A stretch of DNA of 12,101 nucleotides. It comes from an uncultured Planctomycetaceae bacterium (lineage in GTDB: Bacteria; Planctomycetota; Planctomycetia; Pirellulales; UBA1268). The stretch's first letter is position 1. Each line of letters begins with the position of its first letter. The translations under genes were made by a program, and so were the position numbers. Below, one piece after another: positions 6,783 through 12,101 of the stretch. The stretch is from contig CAISKG010000213.1 of NCBI GenBank assembly GCA_903885855.1, positions 1 to 12,101 of the forward strand, given 5' to 3'. A model generated the notes under the pieces. The model worked only from the letters and a program-made list of their open reading frames with translations. It searched no databases and was not told the DNA's origin.

Positions 6783-7732
6783 CGCTGCCAGCCCGGCCCG
6801 CCGCCATCGCCGATGGTGCGGCGTTCTCGAGTCTCGGCGGCAGGGCCGCCGCGGCGGCGGCCGATCTCGCCCGGCTGTGCAGGCCGCGGATCGCGGTCAT
6901 GGTCCTGGCGACGGTGGCGGCGGCCGCGTGGATCACCGCCGGCCCCGACCTCGACCGCGCGGCGCTGGCGGCGGTGCTCCTCGGCACGCTGCTGGTCGCG
7001 GCCAGTTCCAGCGTCGCCAATCAGATCCTCGAGCGTGACACCGACCGTCGCATGCGGCGCACCGCCGCTCGGCCCGTGGCCAGCGGGCGACTGGGGGTGC
7101 GCGAGGCGTGGTGGATCACCGGCGTGCTCCTCGTCGCGGGCCTGGCCGTCACCGCCGCCGCGGGAGGCCTCTGGGCCGCCGCCGCGGCGCTCGGCACCTG
7201 GGCGCTGTACGTCGTGCTCTACACGCCGCTGAAGCGCGTCACGCCTCTCAACACCGCCGTCGGCGCGGTGGCCGGCAGCCTTCCGGTGGCCATCGGCTGG
7301 TGTGCCGCCGGCGGCCCGGAGCGACTCGCGGCCGGGGGTGTCCCCGAGGCGGTCGCGGTCGGGGCGCTGGCGACCCTCCTCTACCTCTGGCAATTCCCCC
7401 ATTTCATGGCGATCGCCTGGCTGTACCGCGCCCAGTACGCCGACGCGGGCCTGCGCATGCTGCCGGTGGTCGACCCGGGGGGGCTGCGCACCGCCGGACA
7501 GGCGCTGGCGGCGTCGCTGGCGATGGTGCCGGTGGGGCTGCTCCTGGCCGTGCCGTCGGCGAGCGTGCCGCTGTTCCTCGTCGCCGCGGTGGCGAGCGTC
7601 GGATACGTGGCCGCGTCGCTGCGCTTCGCCGTCCGCCGCGACGACGTCGCCGCACGTGGTCTGCTGCTGGTTTCCATCCTCGTCCTCGTGTCGATCCTCG
7701 CCGCGGCCGGTGCCTGCGGCCGCCCTGTCTGA
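6779..7732 (+). CDS. ctaB: Protohaem IX farnesyltransferase (haem O synthase, UbiA superfamily)
   Basis: Transfers farnesyl from farnesyl diphosphate to haem B, giving haem O, the substrate of CtaA. 317 residues with about eight to nine hydrophobic segments. The first prenyl-diphosphate motif is complete: N81...E85-R-D87-T-D89, followed by RRMRRTAARPV. The block YTPLKRVTPLNTAVGAVAG (148-166) and LWQFPHFMAIAW (203-214) are haem O synthase signatures separating it from other UbiA enzymes. The second polar motif reads RAQYADAGLRMLPVV, where many homologues have an acidic residue just before the Tyr (R-x-D-Y); here Gln219 stands there. I believe this Gln occurs in relatives, but could not check. 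The start ATG 6779 is within the ctaA stop (ATGA), four bases after a strong purine tract GGGGAGGG (6767-6774), so this start is well supported. The long in-frame extension to 6251 overlaps ctaA and is rejected. Confidence 0.95.
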   Translation: MTLPARPAAIADGAAFSSLGGRAAAAAADLARLCRPRIAVMVLATVAAAAWITAGPDLDRAALAAVLLGTLLVAASSSVANQILERDTDRRMRRTAARPVASGRLGVREAWWITGVLLVAGLAVTAAAGGLWAAAAALGTWALYVVLYTPLKRVTPLNTAVGAVAGSLPVAIGWCAAGGPERLAAGGVPEAVAVGALATLLYLWQFPHFMAIAWLYRAQYADAGLRMLPVVDPGGLRTAGQALAASLAMVPVGLLLAVPSASVPLFLVAAVASVGYVAASLRFAVRRDDVAARGLLLVSILVLVSILAAAGACGRPV

Positions 7733-7792
7733 GTCCCGGCCGCGGCGGAACCCCCGCGCGGCACCGTTCCACCCCCCGTCGCCACGGTCACC

Positions 7793-8848
7793 ATGAACGC
7801 CTCCGCCCACTCCATCCCGCACGACCACGACCACCACGACGCGCACGGGCACGACGACGGCCACGGCCACGGCCACATCACGCTGCAGTACCAGCCGGGG
7901 CTGCCGCTGTCGCGCGGCAAGCTCATCATGTGGCTCTTCCTGTCGACGGAGATCATGTTCTTCGCGGCGCTGCTGGGCAGCTACGTGGTGCTCCGCTTCG
8001 GCGCCTCGGTGTGGCCCAAGCCGCACCACGTCCACCTCTCGGAGCCGATCGGCGCGTTCAACACGTTCGTCCTCATCTGCTCCAGCGTGACGATCGTGCT
8101 GGCCCTGGAGGCGGCCCGCGCCAACAAGGCCTCCGTCGCCAAGATGTGGATGCTCCTCACCCTCCTCCTGGGCTCGCTGTTCCTCGGCGTGAAGGCCTAC
8201 GAGTACGCCGCGAAGTTCTCGCATGGGATCTACCCGGCCCGGCCCCACAGCCGGATCTACGAGCGTCCCGATCTGTACTACGGCTCGGCCGTCCGCGCCC
8301 GCCTCGACGAGCTCCGCAAGGTGCCGGTGGCGTCGGTGCCCGCGGTGCTGCGGGATGCCTCCACCGATTCGGCCGCGAAGGCGGGCGACACGGTCGACGT
8401 GCTGAAGCGCCTCGACGACGTGTCCGCCGACAAGCTCACCGCCGAGCAGCAGGCGGCCCGTGGGCGGCTCCAGCAGCTGCAGAAGATGGTCGCCAACCCC
8501 GACCAGCAGATGTTCGACATGGCGGTGGTGGCCGACCAGGTGATGCCGCTTGCCACCGAAGGGGCCGATCACGGCGGGGGGCACGGCGGGGGCCACGGCC
8601 TCAACGACACCTTCCCGTGGCTCCGGCTGCCGGCGGTGATCCCGGGCGGCAACATGTGGGCCAGCACCTACTTCCTCCTCACCGGTTTCCACGCCATCCA
8701 CGTGGCGGTGGGGCTGCTCGTCTTCGCCATCATGCTCACCTGGAAACTCGACGCGAAGCGGGCCGGCGGCATCGAGAACGCCGGCCTCTACTGGCACTTC
8801 GTCGACCTGGTGTGGATCTTCCTCTTCCCGCTCATGTACCTGTTCTGA
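7793..8848 (+). CDS. coxC: Cytochrome c oxidase subunit III with a large periplasmic insert
   Basis: Subunit III stabilises the catalytic core and its proton uptake. Five membrane helices match the bacterial five-helix form: about 41-67 (LFLSTEIMFF, with conserved E53), 86-107, 117-138 (ending KAYEY), 288-316 (STYFLLTGFHAIHV) and 331-351 (WHFVDLVWIFLFPLMYL). Two features are unusual. The first 28 residues contain ten histidines in DHDHH/GHGHGH-like runs. Between KAYEY and the FLLTGFH helix, where homologues have a short loop, lies about 125 extra residues (about 146-271). The insert is hydrophilic, predicted mainly helical (LDELRKV, VLKRLDDV, ARGRLQQLQKM) and ends in a Gly/His tract (HGGGHGGGHG). 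By the positive-inside rule it faces the periplasm. At 351 residues it is much longer than the usual 200 or so for five-helix forms. Start ATG 7793; no clear ribosome site. The reading frame through the insert is clean, so this is not a frameshift artefact. Confidence 0.95.
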   Translation: MNASAHSIPHDHDHHDAHGHDDGHGHGHITLQYQPGLPLSRGKLIMWLFLSTEIMFFAALLGSYVVLRFGASVWPKPHHVHLSEPIGAFNTFVLICSSVTIVLALEAARANKASVAKMWMLLTLLLGSLFLGVKAYEYAAKFSHGIYPARPHSRIYERPDLYYGSAVRARLDELRKVPVASVPAVLRDASTDSAAKAGDTVDVLKRLDDVSADKLTAEQQAARGRLQQLQKMVANPDQQMFDMAVVADQVMPLATEGADHGGGHGGGHGLNDTFPWLRLPAVIPGGNMWASTYFLLTGFHAIHVAVGLLVFAIMLTWKLDAKRAGGIENAGLYWHFVDLVWIFLFPLMYLF

Positions 8849-8906
8849 TCCGACCCCCGGCACCGCTCCCGTTCCGAGTCCCTCCCCGCCCGAGACCGAG
8901 GTCCCG

Positions 8907-9425
8907 ATGTCCGACCACCACGATCCCGCCGCCGCCCATGGCCCCGTCACGCGACCGGGGCCGCTCCACGCGGACGACCACGCCGCCGCCCACGAGTCGG
9001 GGCACCACGGCGGGGCCGGGGGCCACGACGCCCACGAGAGCCACGGCGGCATCGGCAAGTACATGGCCGTCTTCGCGGCCCTGTGCGTGCTGACGACGAT
9101 GTCGTTCTTCACCTACTCGTCGCTGTGGCCGTGGCGCGACCAGCCGCAGGTCGGCTGGGCCTTCATGATGGCGGTGTCGTGCACGAAGGCGCTGCTGGTG
9201 GTGCTGTTCTTCATGCACGTCCTCTGGGAGGCGAACTGGAAGTACGTGCTCACGATCCCGGCCGCCATGATGGCGATCTTCCTGGCGCTCATGCTCGTGC
9301 CCGACGTCGGCCTGCGCAACCGCATGGTGTCGCAGGAGCGGGCCCTCCACATGGCCCGTCCCTCCGACGTCCAGCTGCTCGAGCAGGCCGGCCGCGCCGG
9401 CCTGCTGGCCGAACCGCCGCACTGA
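8907..9425 (+). CDS. coxD: Prokaryotic cytochrome c oxidase subunit IV (COX4_pro-like)
   Basis: Small accessory subunit of the oxidase, 172 residues. Three membrane segments at about 51-70, 84-105 and 112-133; the middle one ends in KALLVVLFFMHV, the recognisable signature of bacterial subunit IV. The first 48 residues are hydrophilic and contain eleven histidines (for example SGHHGGAGGHDAHESHGG), an unusual extension since family members are often near 100 residues. A C-terminal hydrophilic tail of about 40 residues (RNRMVSQERALHMARP onward) is also longer than usual. ATG 8907 has GAGG at 8898-8901, five bases upstream. It follows coxC by 58 bp and precedes sco by 23 bp. Family assignment rests on size, topology, the KA-FFMH motif and its place directly after coxC. 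Confidence 0.88.
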   Translation: MSDHHDPAAAHGPVTRPGPLHADDHAAAHESGHHGGAGGHDAHESHGGIGKYMAVFAALCVLTTMSFFTYSSLWPWRDQPQVGWAFMMAVSCTKALLVVLFFMHVLWEANWKYVLTIPAAMMAIFLALMLVPDVGLRNRMVSQERALHMARPSDVQLLEQAGRAGLLAEPPH

Positions 9426-9438
9426 TCCCCCCGAAGCC

Positions 9439-9444
9439 GGAGAG
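9439..9444 (+). promoter_or_regulatory. Ribosome binding site of sco
   Basis: GGAGAG in the 23-bp coxD-sco spacer; the GGAG core ends six bases before ATG 9449. It supports this start, which also gives the complete lipoprotein signal. Confidence 0.6.
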
Positions 9445-9448
9445 CCCC

Positions 9449-10156
9449 ATGCGCCCGTTCTCGCGGTTCCGCCCGGTCGCCCGGGAAGGGGCGCCCGTCC
9501 CGGCCCGACCGATGCGGGCCGCCGCCGCGACGCTCGGTGCCGCCGCGGCCTTGGTCTGCCTCGGGGGATGCGCGGCCAGGCCGTCGGTGGTGATCGAGAA
9601 GCCCAGCGAGGATGCGCCGGCCCCCGTGGCAGGCCGGGTCGAGGATGGCGACGAGGCCGGCGCCTTCGTGCTCACCGACCAGACCGGTGCCCCGTTCGAC
9701 TCCGCGGCGCTCGCCGGTAAGGTGTGGGTGGGGAGCGTGTTCTTCGCCAACTGTCCCGGGCCCTGCTTCCGCGAGAACCAGGCCCTGGCCGACATCCTCC
9801 GCGAGATCGACCACCCCGATCTCGTCGTGGTCAGCCTGACCTGCGATCCCGAGAACGACACGCCGGAGGCGCTCGGGCGGTACGCCGAGCGCTTCGAGGC
9901 CGACGCGGCACGCTGGAAGTTCCTCACCGGCGACATGGCGGTCATCAAGCGGATCGCCAACGGCACCTTCCGCCTGCCCGCCGAGGTGGGCGTGCACTCC
10001 GAACGGGGCGTCGTGTTCGACCGCCAGGGGAAGCTGCGGGGCGGCTACCACCTCCTCCAGCCCGACCGCGTGGAGCAACTCAAGGCCCTCGTCCGCGAGG
10101 TCCTCGCCGAGGAGGCCGCGGCGGTGGCCACCGCCGCCGAGGAGACCTCGCCATGA
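9449..10156 (+). CDS. sco: SCO1/SenC-type copper chaperone lipoprotein
   Basis: Thioredoxin-fold protein that delivers copper to, or reduces the cysteines of, the CuA site of CoxB. Copper-binding residues are C102 and C106 in NCPGPC (the family CxxxC) and H183 in VGVHSERG. The block LTCDPENDTPEALGRYAERF (130-149) is the conserved Sco segment after the central strand. The N-terminus carries an Arg-rich n-region, an Ala-rich core and lipobox LGGC with C41, indicating a lipid-anchored periplasmic protein. A 30-residue spacer precedes the globular domain, and a Glu/Ala-rich tail ends it. Start ATG 9449 is preceded by GGAG at 9439-9442; an open frame extending back to 9083 overlaps coxD and is discarded. 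The stop overlaps the next gene (ATGA), suggesting coupled translation. Confidence 0.94.
   Translation: MRPFSRFRPVAREGAPVPARPMRAAAATLGAAAALVCLGGCAARPSVVIEKPSEDAPAPVAGRVEDGDEAGAFVLTDQTGAPFDSAALAGKVWVGSVFFANCPGPCFRENQALADILREIDHPDLVVVSLTCDPENDTPEALGRYAERFEADAARWKFLTGDMAVIKRIANGTFRLPAEVGVHSERGVVFDRQGKLRGGYHLLQPDRVEQLKALVREVLAEEAAAVATAAEETSP
10139..10145 (+). promoter_or_regulatory. Ribosome binding site of the DUF420 gene
   Basis: GAGGAGA inside the 3' end of sco, seven bases before ATG 10153 and ten before ATG 10156. The spacing slightly favours the first ATG. Confidence 0.6.
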
Positions 10157-10674
10157 TGCCCGCCGCGCTGATTCCCCTCCTGGCCGTGCATCCCCTGGCG
10201 ACGACCAACGCGGTCCTGAACGCGCTGTCCACCGTGCTGTTGGTGGCGGGGTGGGTGGCCATCCGTCGCGGGCGCGTCAAGGCGCACCGCACGGCGATGA
10301 CGGGGGCGTTCCTGCTCTCGGCGCTGTTCCTCGTCTGCTACCTGGCGTACCACTGGATGGTGGGGCACGTGCCGTTCGCCGGGCGCGGCGTGGTCCGCAC
10401 GGTCTATCTGGCCATCCTGGCGACGCACGTCGTGCTGGCGGCGACGGTGCCGCTGCTGGCCCTGCGGATGTTCTTCCTCGCCTACCGGGGCAGGTTCGAC
10501 GCCCACCGTCGGCTGGGGCGTGTCGCGCTGCCGATCTGGCTCTATGTCAGCGTCACCGGGGTCGTCATCTACCTGATGCTCTACCATCTCTGGCCGGGCC
10601 CGGCCGCGCCGGCCGCGGCCGGGATGCAGGCCGGGGGCGAGGTGTCGCCGGCCGCCGTCGCGCCAGCCGGCTAG
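10153..10674 (+). CDS. DUF420 family membrane protein
   Basis: Multi-spanning membrane protein of 173 residues with about five hydrophobic segments (about 5-36, 50-70, 81-105, 125-145, with a short extra one possible). The DUF420 pattern is clear: NAVLNALSTVLL, KAHRTAMTGAF, a YLAYHW segment, YLAILATHVVLA, PLLALR, and PIWLYVSVTGVVIYLMLY near the C-terminus. Histidines at H45, H67, H92, H118 and H145 sit in or beside membrane segments and could bind haem or metal. The family has no settled function, but it is repeatedly found beside cytochrome oxidase and sco genes, so an assembly role is inferred. Two consecutive ATG codons (10153, 10156) are possible starts; GAGGAGA at 10139-10145 lies seven bases before the first, which I chose. 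The C-terminal Gly/Ala/Pro tail is low complexity. Confidence 0.88.
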   Translation: MMPAALIPLLAVHPLATTNAVLNALSTVLLVAGWVAIRRGRVKAHRTAMTGAFLLSALFLVCYLAYHWMVGHVPFAGRGVVRTVYLAILATHVVLAATVPLLALRMFFLAYRGRFDAHRRLGRVALPIWLYVSVTGVVIYLMLYHLWPGPAAPAAAGMQAGGEVSPAAVAPAG

Positions 10675-10686
10675 AATGGAACTGCC

Positions 10687-11058
10687 ATGAGCGATCGTCC
10701 CTCGAGCCGCCGCGCCTCCCGCCTCCCGATCCCCACCGGGGCCTCGCCCGTGGCCCGGGTGCTCCTCGCCCTCGTGGCGGTGGCGCTGGTGATGGCGCTG
10801 GCCGGCGACGCCATGGCCTGCCCGACCTGCAAGGACGGCGTGGCGGAAGCCGATCCGGAGGGGGTCAACATCGCCCGCGGCTACTTCTACAGCATCCTCC
10901 TCATGCTCGGCATGCCGTTCACCCTCGCCAGCACCTTCGGCGTGTACGTGTGGCGCGAGATGCGGCGCCAGGAACGCGAGCGGCTGCGCTCGGGAGCGGC
11001 GGCGCCCGGGGCGCTGGCGGCTCTGCCTCCGACCGGAGGGGTGGCGCGCGGGGCGTGA
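10687..11058 (+). CDS. Small membrane protein with periplasmic CPTC motif, function unknown
   Basis: Protein of 123 residues that I do not recognise as a named family. A basic N-terminus (RRASR) is followed by a hydrophobic segment (about 24-43) ending GDAMA, then CPTCKDG with C45 and C48, a short polar stretch, a second hydrophobic segment (about 66-89) and an Arg/Glu-rich C-terminus (WREMRRQERERLR). The arrangement predicts a hairpin with the CPTC pair in the periplasm; alternatively cleavage after AMA would leave CPTC at the mature N-terminus. Lipidation at C45 is possible but the lipobox is poor. CPxC is the spacing of a thioredoxin-like redox or metal-binding pair. The start at ATG 10687 lies 12 bp after the DUF420 stop, with TGGAA just upstream. 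Its place next to sco and DUF420 suggests oxidase assembly, for example copper handling, but this is inference only. Confidence 0.8.
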   Translation: MSDRPSSRRASRLPIPTGASPVARVLLALVAVALVMALAGDAMACPTCKDGVAEADPEGVNIARGYFYSILLMLGMPFTLASTFGVYVWREMRRQERERLRSGAAAPGALAALPPTGGVARGA

Positions 11059-11093
11059 GGGGCGGCCCTCGTGCGGCGGGCGTTCGACGGCAT

Positions 11094-11102
11094 GGAGGAA
11101 GG
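11094..11102 (+). promoter_or_regulatory. Ribosome binding site deciding GTG 11107
   Basis: GGAGGAAGG is the strongest Shine-Dalgarno match in the window; its GGAGG core ends eight bases before GTG 11107. It overlaps the alternative ATG 11092, which itself has no convincing upstream site. Confidence 0.55.
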
Positions 11103-11106
11103 CGGC

Positions 11107-12069
11107 GTGGAGACTCGTCCGCAGACCCCGCCGTCACGCGGTGAGCCGCGCAACTGGCTGCGTCGCACCGAACAGCGGCGCCTGTTCTGGACCTGGATGC
11201 CCCCGGCCCTCGTGCTGCTGCTCCTGGTCGGGCAGGTGGAGCGCGTCTTCCTCGCGCCGCCGGCGGCGGAAGCCGTCGGCGACGTCGACACCGTCCTCGC
11301 CCGCGGCCCGGTGACGCGCACGATCGACGACGCCGTCACGATCGAGGCCCCGGCGGTCGCGCCCGCGGAGGACGGCGCCGACGGGCCCTCCCCCGGCCCC
11401 GACGGGAGCGCCGAGACCGCGGCGCCGCGCGCCGCCCTCGAGCGGGTGCGCGACGACACCGTCTTCCGCGCCGACGACGGCCCGGCGTGGTTCGCGATCT
11501 GGGCGCGGCTCGCGGAGGAGCGGGCCGGGGAGCGCCGTCCGCCGCCGTCGCGCCGCGTGTCGTTCGCGCAGCTCTTCGAGCAGCCCGACAGCTTCCGCGG
11601 CCGCCGCGTGCGTTTCGAGGGGACGATCCGGCGTCTTCAGGAGGTGGCGTCGCCGGCCAACGACGCCGGGGTCGAGCGCACCTGGCAGGCGTGGGTGGAG
11701 CCGGCCGGCGGACCGCCGACGCCGATCGTCGTCTACTTCCTCGACATCCCGGAGGGGACGCCGACCGGCATGCGCGTCGACGTTCCCGTGGTCGTCGAGG
11801 GGGTGTTCTTCAAGCGCTGGGCCTATCAGGCCAGCGATGCGATTCGCCTGGCACCGCTGGTGATGGCGGTGTCGCCGCGGCCGGCGCCGCGCATCGAAAC
11901 GGGGAGGGGCACGAGCCCGCTGGCGGGGTGGGCGCTTGTGTCGATGGTCTGCCTGGTGGCGGTCACGGCGGCGGCGCTGCGGCTCGCGTCGCCCCGGGCG
12001 GCGCGGCGCGTGCTGCCGGAGCGGCTGGAGATCGGCGGCGCGGGGTCCGATGACGGAGGCGCCGCGTGA
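11107..12069 (+). CDS. Two-helix membrane protein with a beta-rich periplasmic domain, function unknown
   Basis: Protein of 320 residues from the chosen start; no named family recognised. An Arg-rich N-terminus (RNWLRRTEQRR) leads into a hydrophobic segment at about 31-50, then a low-complexity Ala/Pro/Asp linker (50-115), a WFAIWARL helix, and a compact beta-rich domain (about 150-255) beginning VSFAQLFEQPDSFRGRRVRF and including a VVEGVFFKRWAYQASD strand pair. A second hydrophobic segment (about 272-294) and a basic tail follow, so both ends are probably cytoplasmic with the domain in the periplasm. The V-x-F-x-G strand pattern with alternating hydrophobics resembles an OB-like barrel, a weak inference. 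Start choice: GTG 11107 has a strong ribosome site, GGAGGAAGG at 11094-11102; ATG 11092 and GTG 11071 are in-frame alternatives that would add 5 and 12 residues. It closes the cluster 3' of the assembly genes. Confidence 0.8.
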   Translation: METRPQTPPSRGEPRNWLRRTEQRRLFWTWMPPALVLLLLVGQVERVFLAPPAAEAVGDVDTVLARGPVTRTIDDAVTIEAPAVAPAEDGADGPSPGPDGSAETAAPRAALERVRDDTVFRADDGPAWFAIWARLAEERAGERRPPPSRRVSFAQLFEQPDSFRGRRVRFEGTIRRLQEVASPANDAGVERTWQAWVEPAGGPPTPIVVYFLDIPEGTPTGMRVDVPVVVEGVFFKRWAYQASDAIRLAPLVMAVSPRPAPRIETGRGTSPLAGWALVSMVCLVAVTAAALRLASPRAARRVLPERLEIGGAGSDDGGAA

Positions 12070-12101
12070 TGCGACGTGTCCCCGGGCATCGGAGTCGCTG
12101 G
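12069..12101 (+). CDS. Possible start of a further gene, truncated by window end
   Basis: An ATG at 12069 overlaps the preceding stop (TGATG) and stays open for eleven codons to the window end, encoding MRRVPGHRSRW. The overlap style matches other junctions in this cluster and the basic N-terminus would suit a membrane or secreted protein. Too short to identify; could be chance. Confidence 0.3.
   Translation, partial: MRRVPGHRSRW

Noticed and set aside
7808..7878. Repetitive CAC/GAC/GGC tract at the start of coxC, resembling a short repeat array
   Set aside because: It is in-frame coding sequence for the His-rich tail; there are no regularly sized spacers as in CRISPR.
6296..9112. Very long minus-strand open frame (938 codons), and similar ones at 1395-3836 and 3803-6145
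   Set aside because: They lie antisense to clearly recognisable oxidase genes, translate to Arg/His/Gly/Asp-rich low-complexity sequence, and arise because stop codons are rare in antisense frames of very GC-rich genes.
1..12101. Mobile element, phage, CRISPR or defence system
   Set aside because: No transposase, integrase, terminal repeats, tRNA-linked site or defence-gene motif seen; every gene fits a respiratory cluster with uniform GC-rich coding.

Overview
The window is a single, densely packed, all-forward cluster encoding an aa3-type (haem-copper, A-family) cytochrome c oxidase with its electron-donor candidates and assembly factors. Base composition is very GC-rich. The protein set points to a member of the Planctomycetota: tandem cupredoxin/carboxypeptidase-regulatory-like proteins, a dihaem cytochrome c lipoprotein, split coxB/coxA/coxC/coxD, DUF420, and two small membrane proteins of unknown function. 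That assignment is inferred from gene content; no marker gene such as rRNA is present.

Layout. 21-1629: two paralogous periplasmic type-1 copper (cupredoxin-like) proteins; the first has lost its signal-peptide start at the window edge and the second is a lipoprotein. 1656-2873: dihaem cytochrome c, probably lipid-anchored. 2931-5683: coxB (CuA subunit II) and coxA (haem a / haem a3-CuB subunit I). 5697-7732: ctaA and ctaB, the haem A pathway (haem B to haem O to haem A). 7793-9425: coxC and coxD (subunits III and IV). 9449-10156: a Sco copper chaperone lipoprotein. 10153-10674: DUF420 membrane protein. 10687-11058: small membrane protein with a periplasmic CPTC motif. 11107-12069: bitopic protein with a beta-rich domain of unknown function. 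12069 onward: possible start of another gene, cut by the window end.

How it works together. The copper proteins and dihaem cytochrome c are candidate donors to the CuA centre of CoxB, which passes electrons to CoxA for O2 reduction. CtaB and CtaA make the haem A for CoxA; Sco most likely loads CuA. No recognised CuB chaperone (Cox11/CtaG) is in the window, so the DUF420 and CPTC proteins are candidate assembly helpers by position only. Genes are separated by 0-62 bp or overlap (ATGA at ctaA/ctaB and sco/DUF420; 23 bp between the copper proteins), consistent with one operon. No promoter, terminator, tRNA, rRNA, mobile element or CRISPR array was seen, and no gene-free stretch exceeds 65 bp.

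Most of the cluster is recognisable. The less ordinary points are the A2-type YSHP signature of CoxA, a periplasmic insert of about 125 residues in CoxC, histidine-rich tails on CoxC and CoxD, the tandem cupredoxins, and the two uncharacterised proteins at the 3' end.
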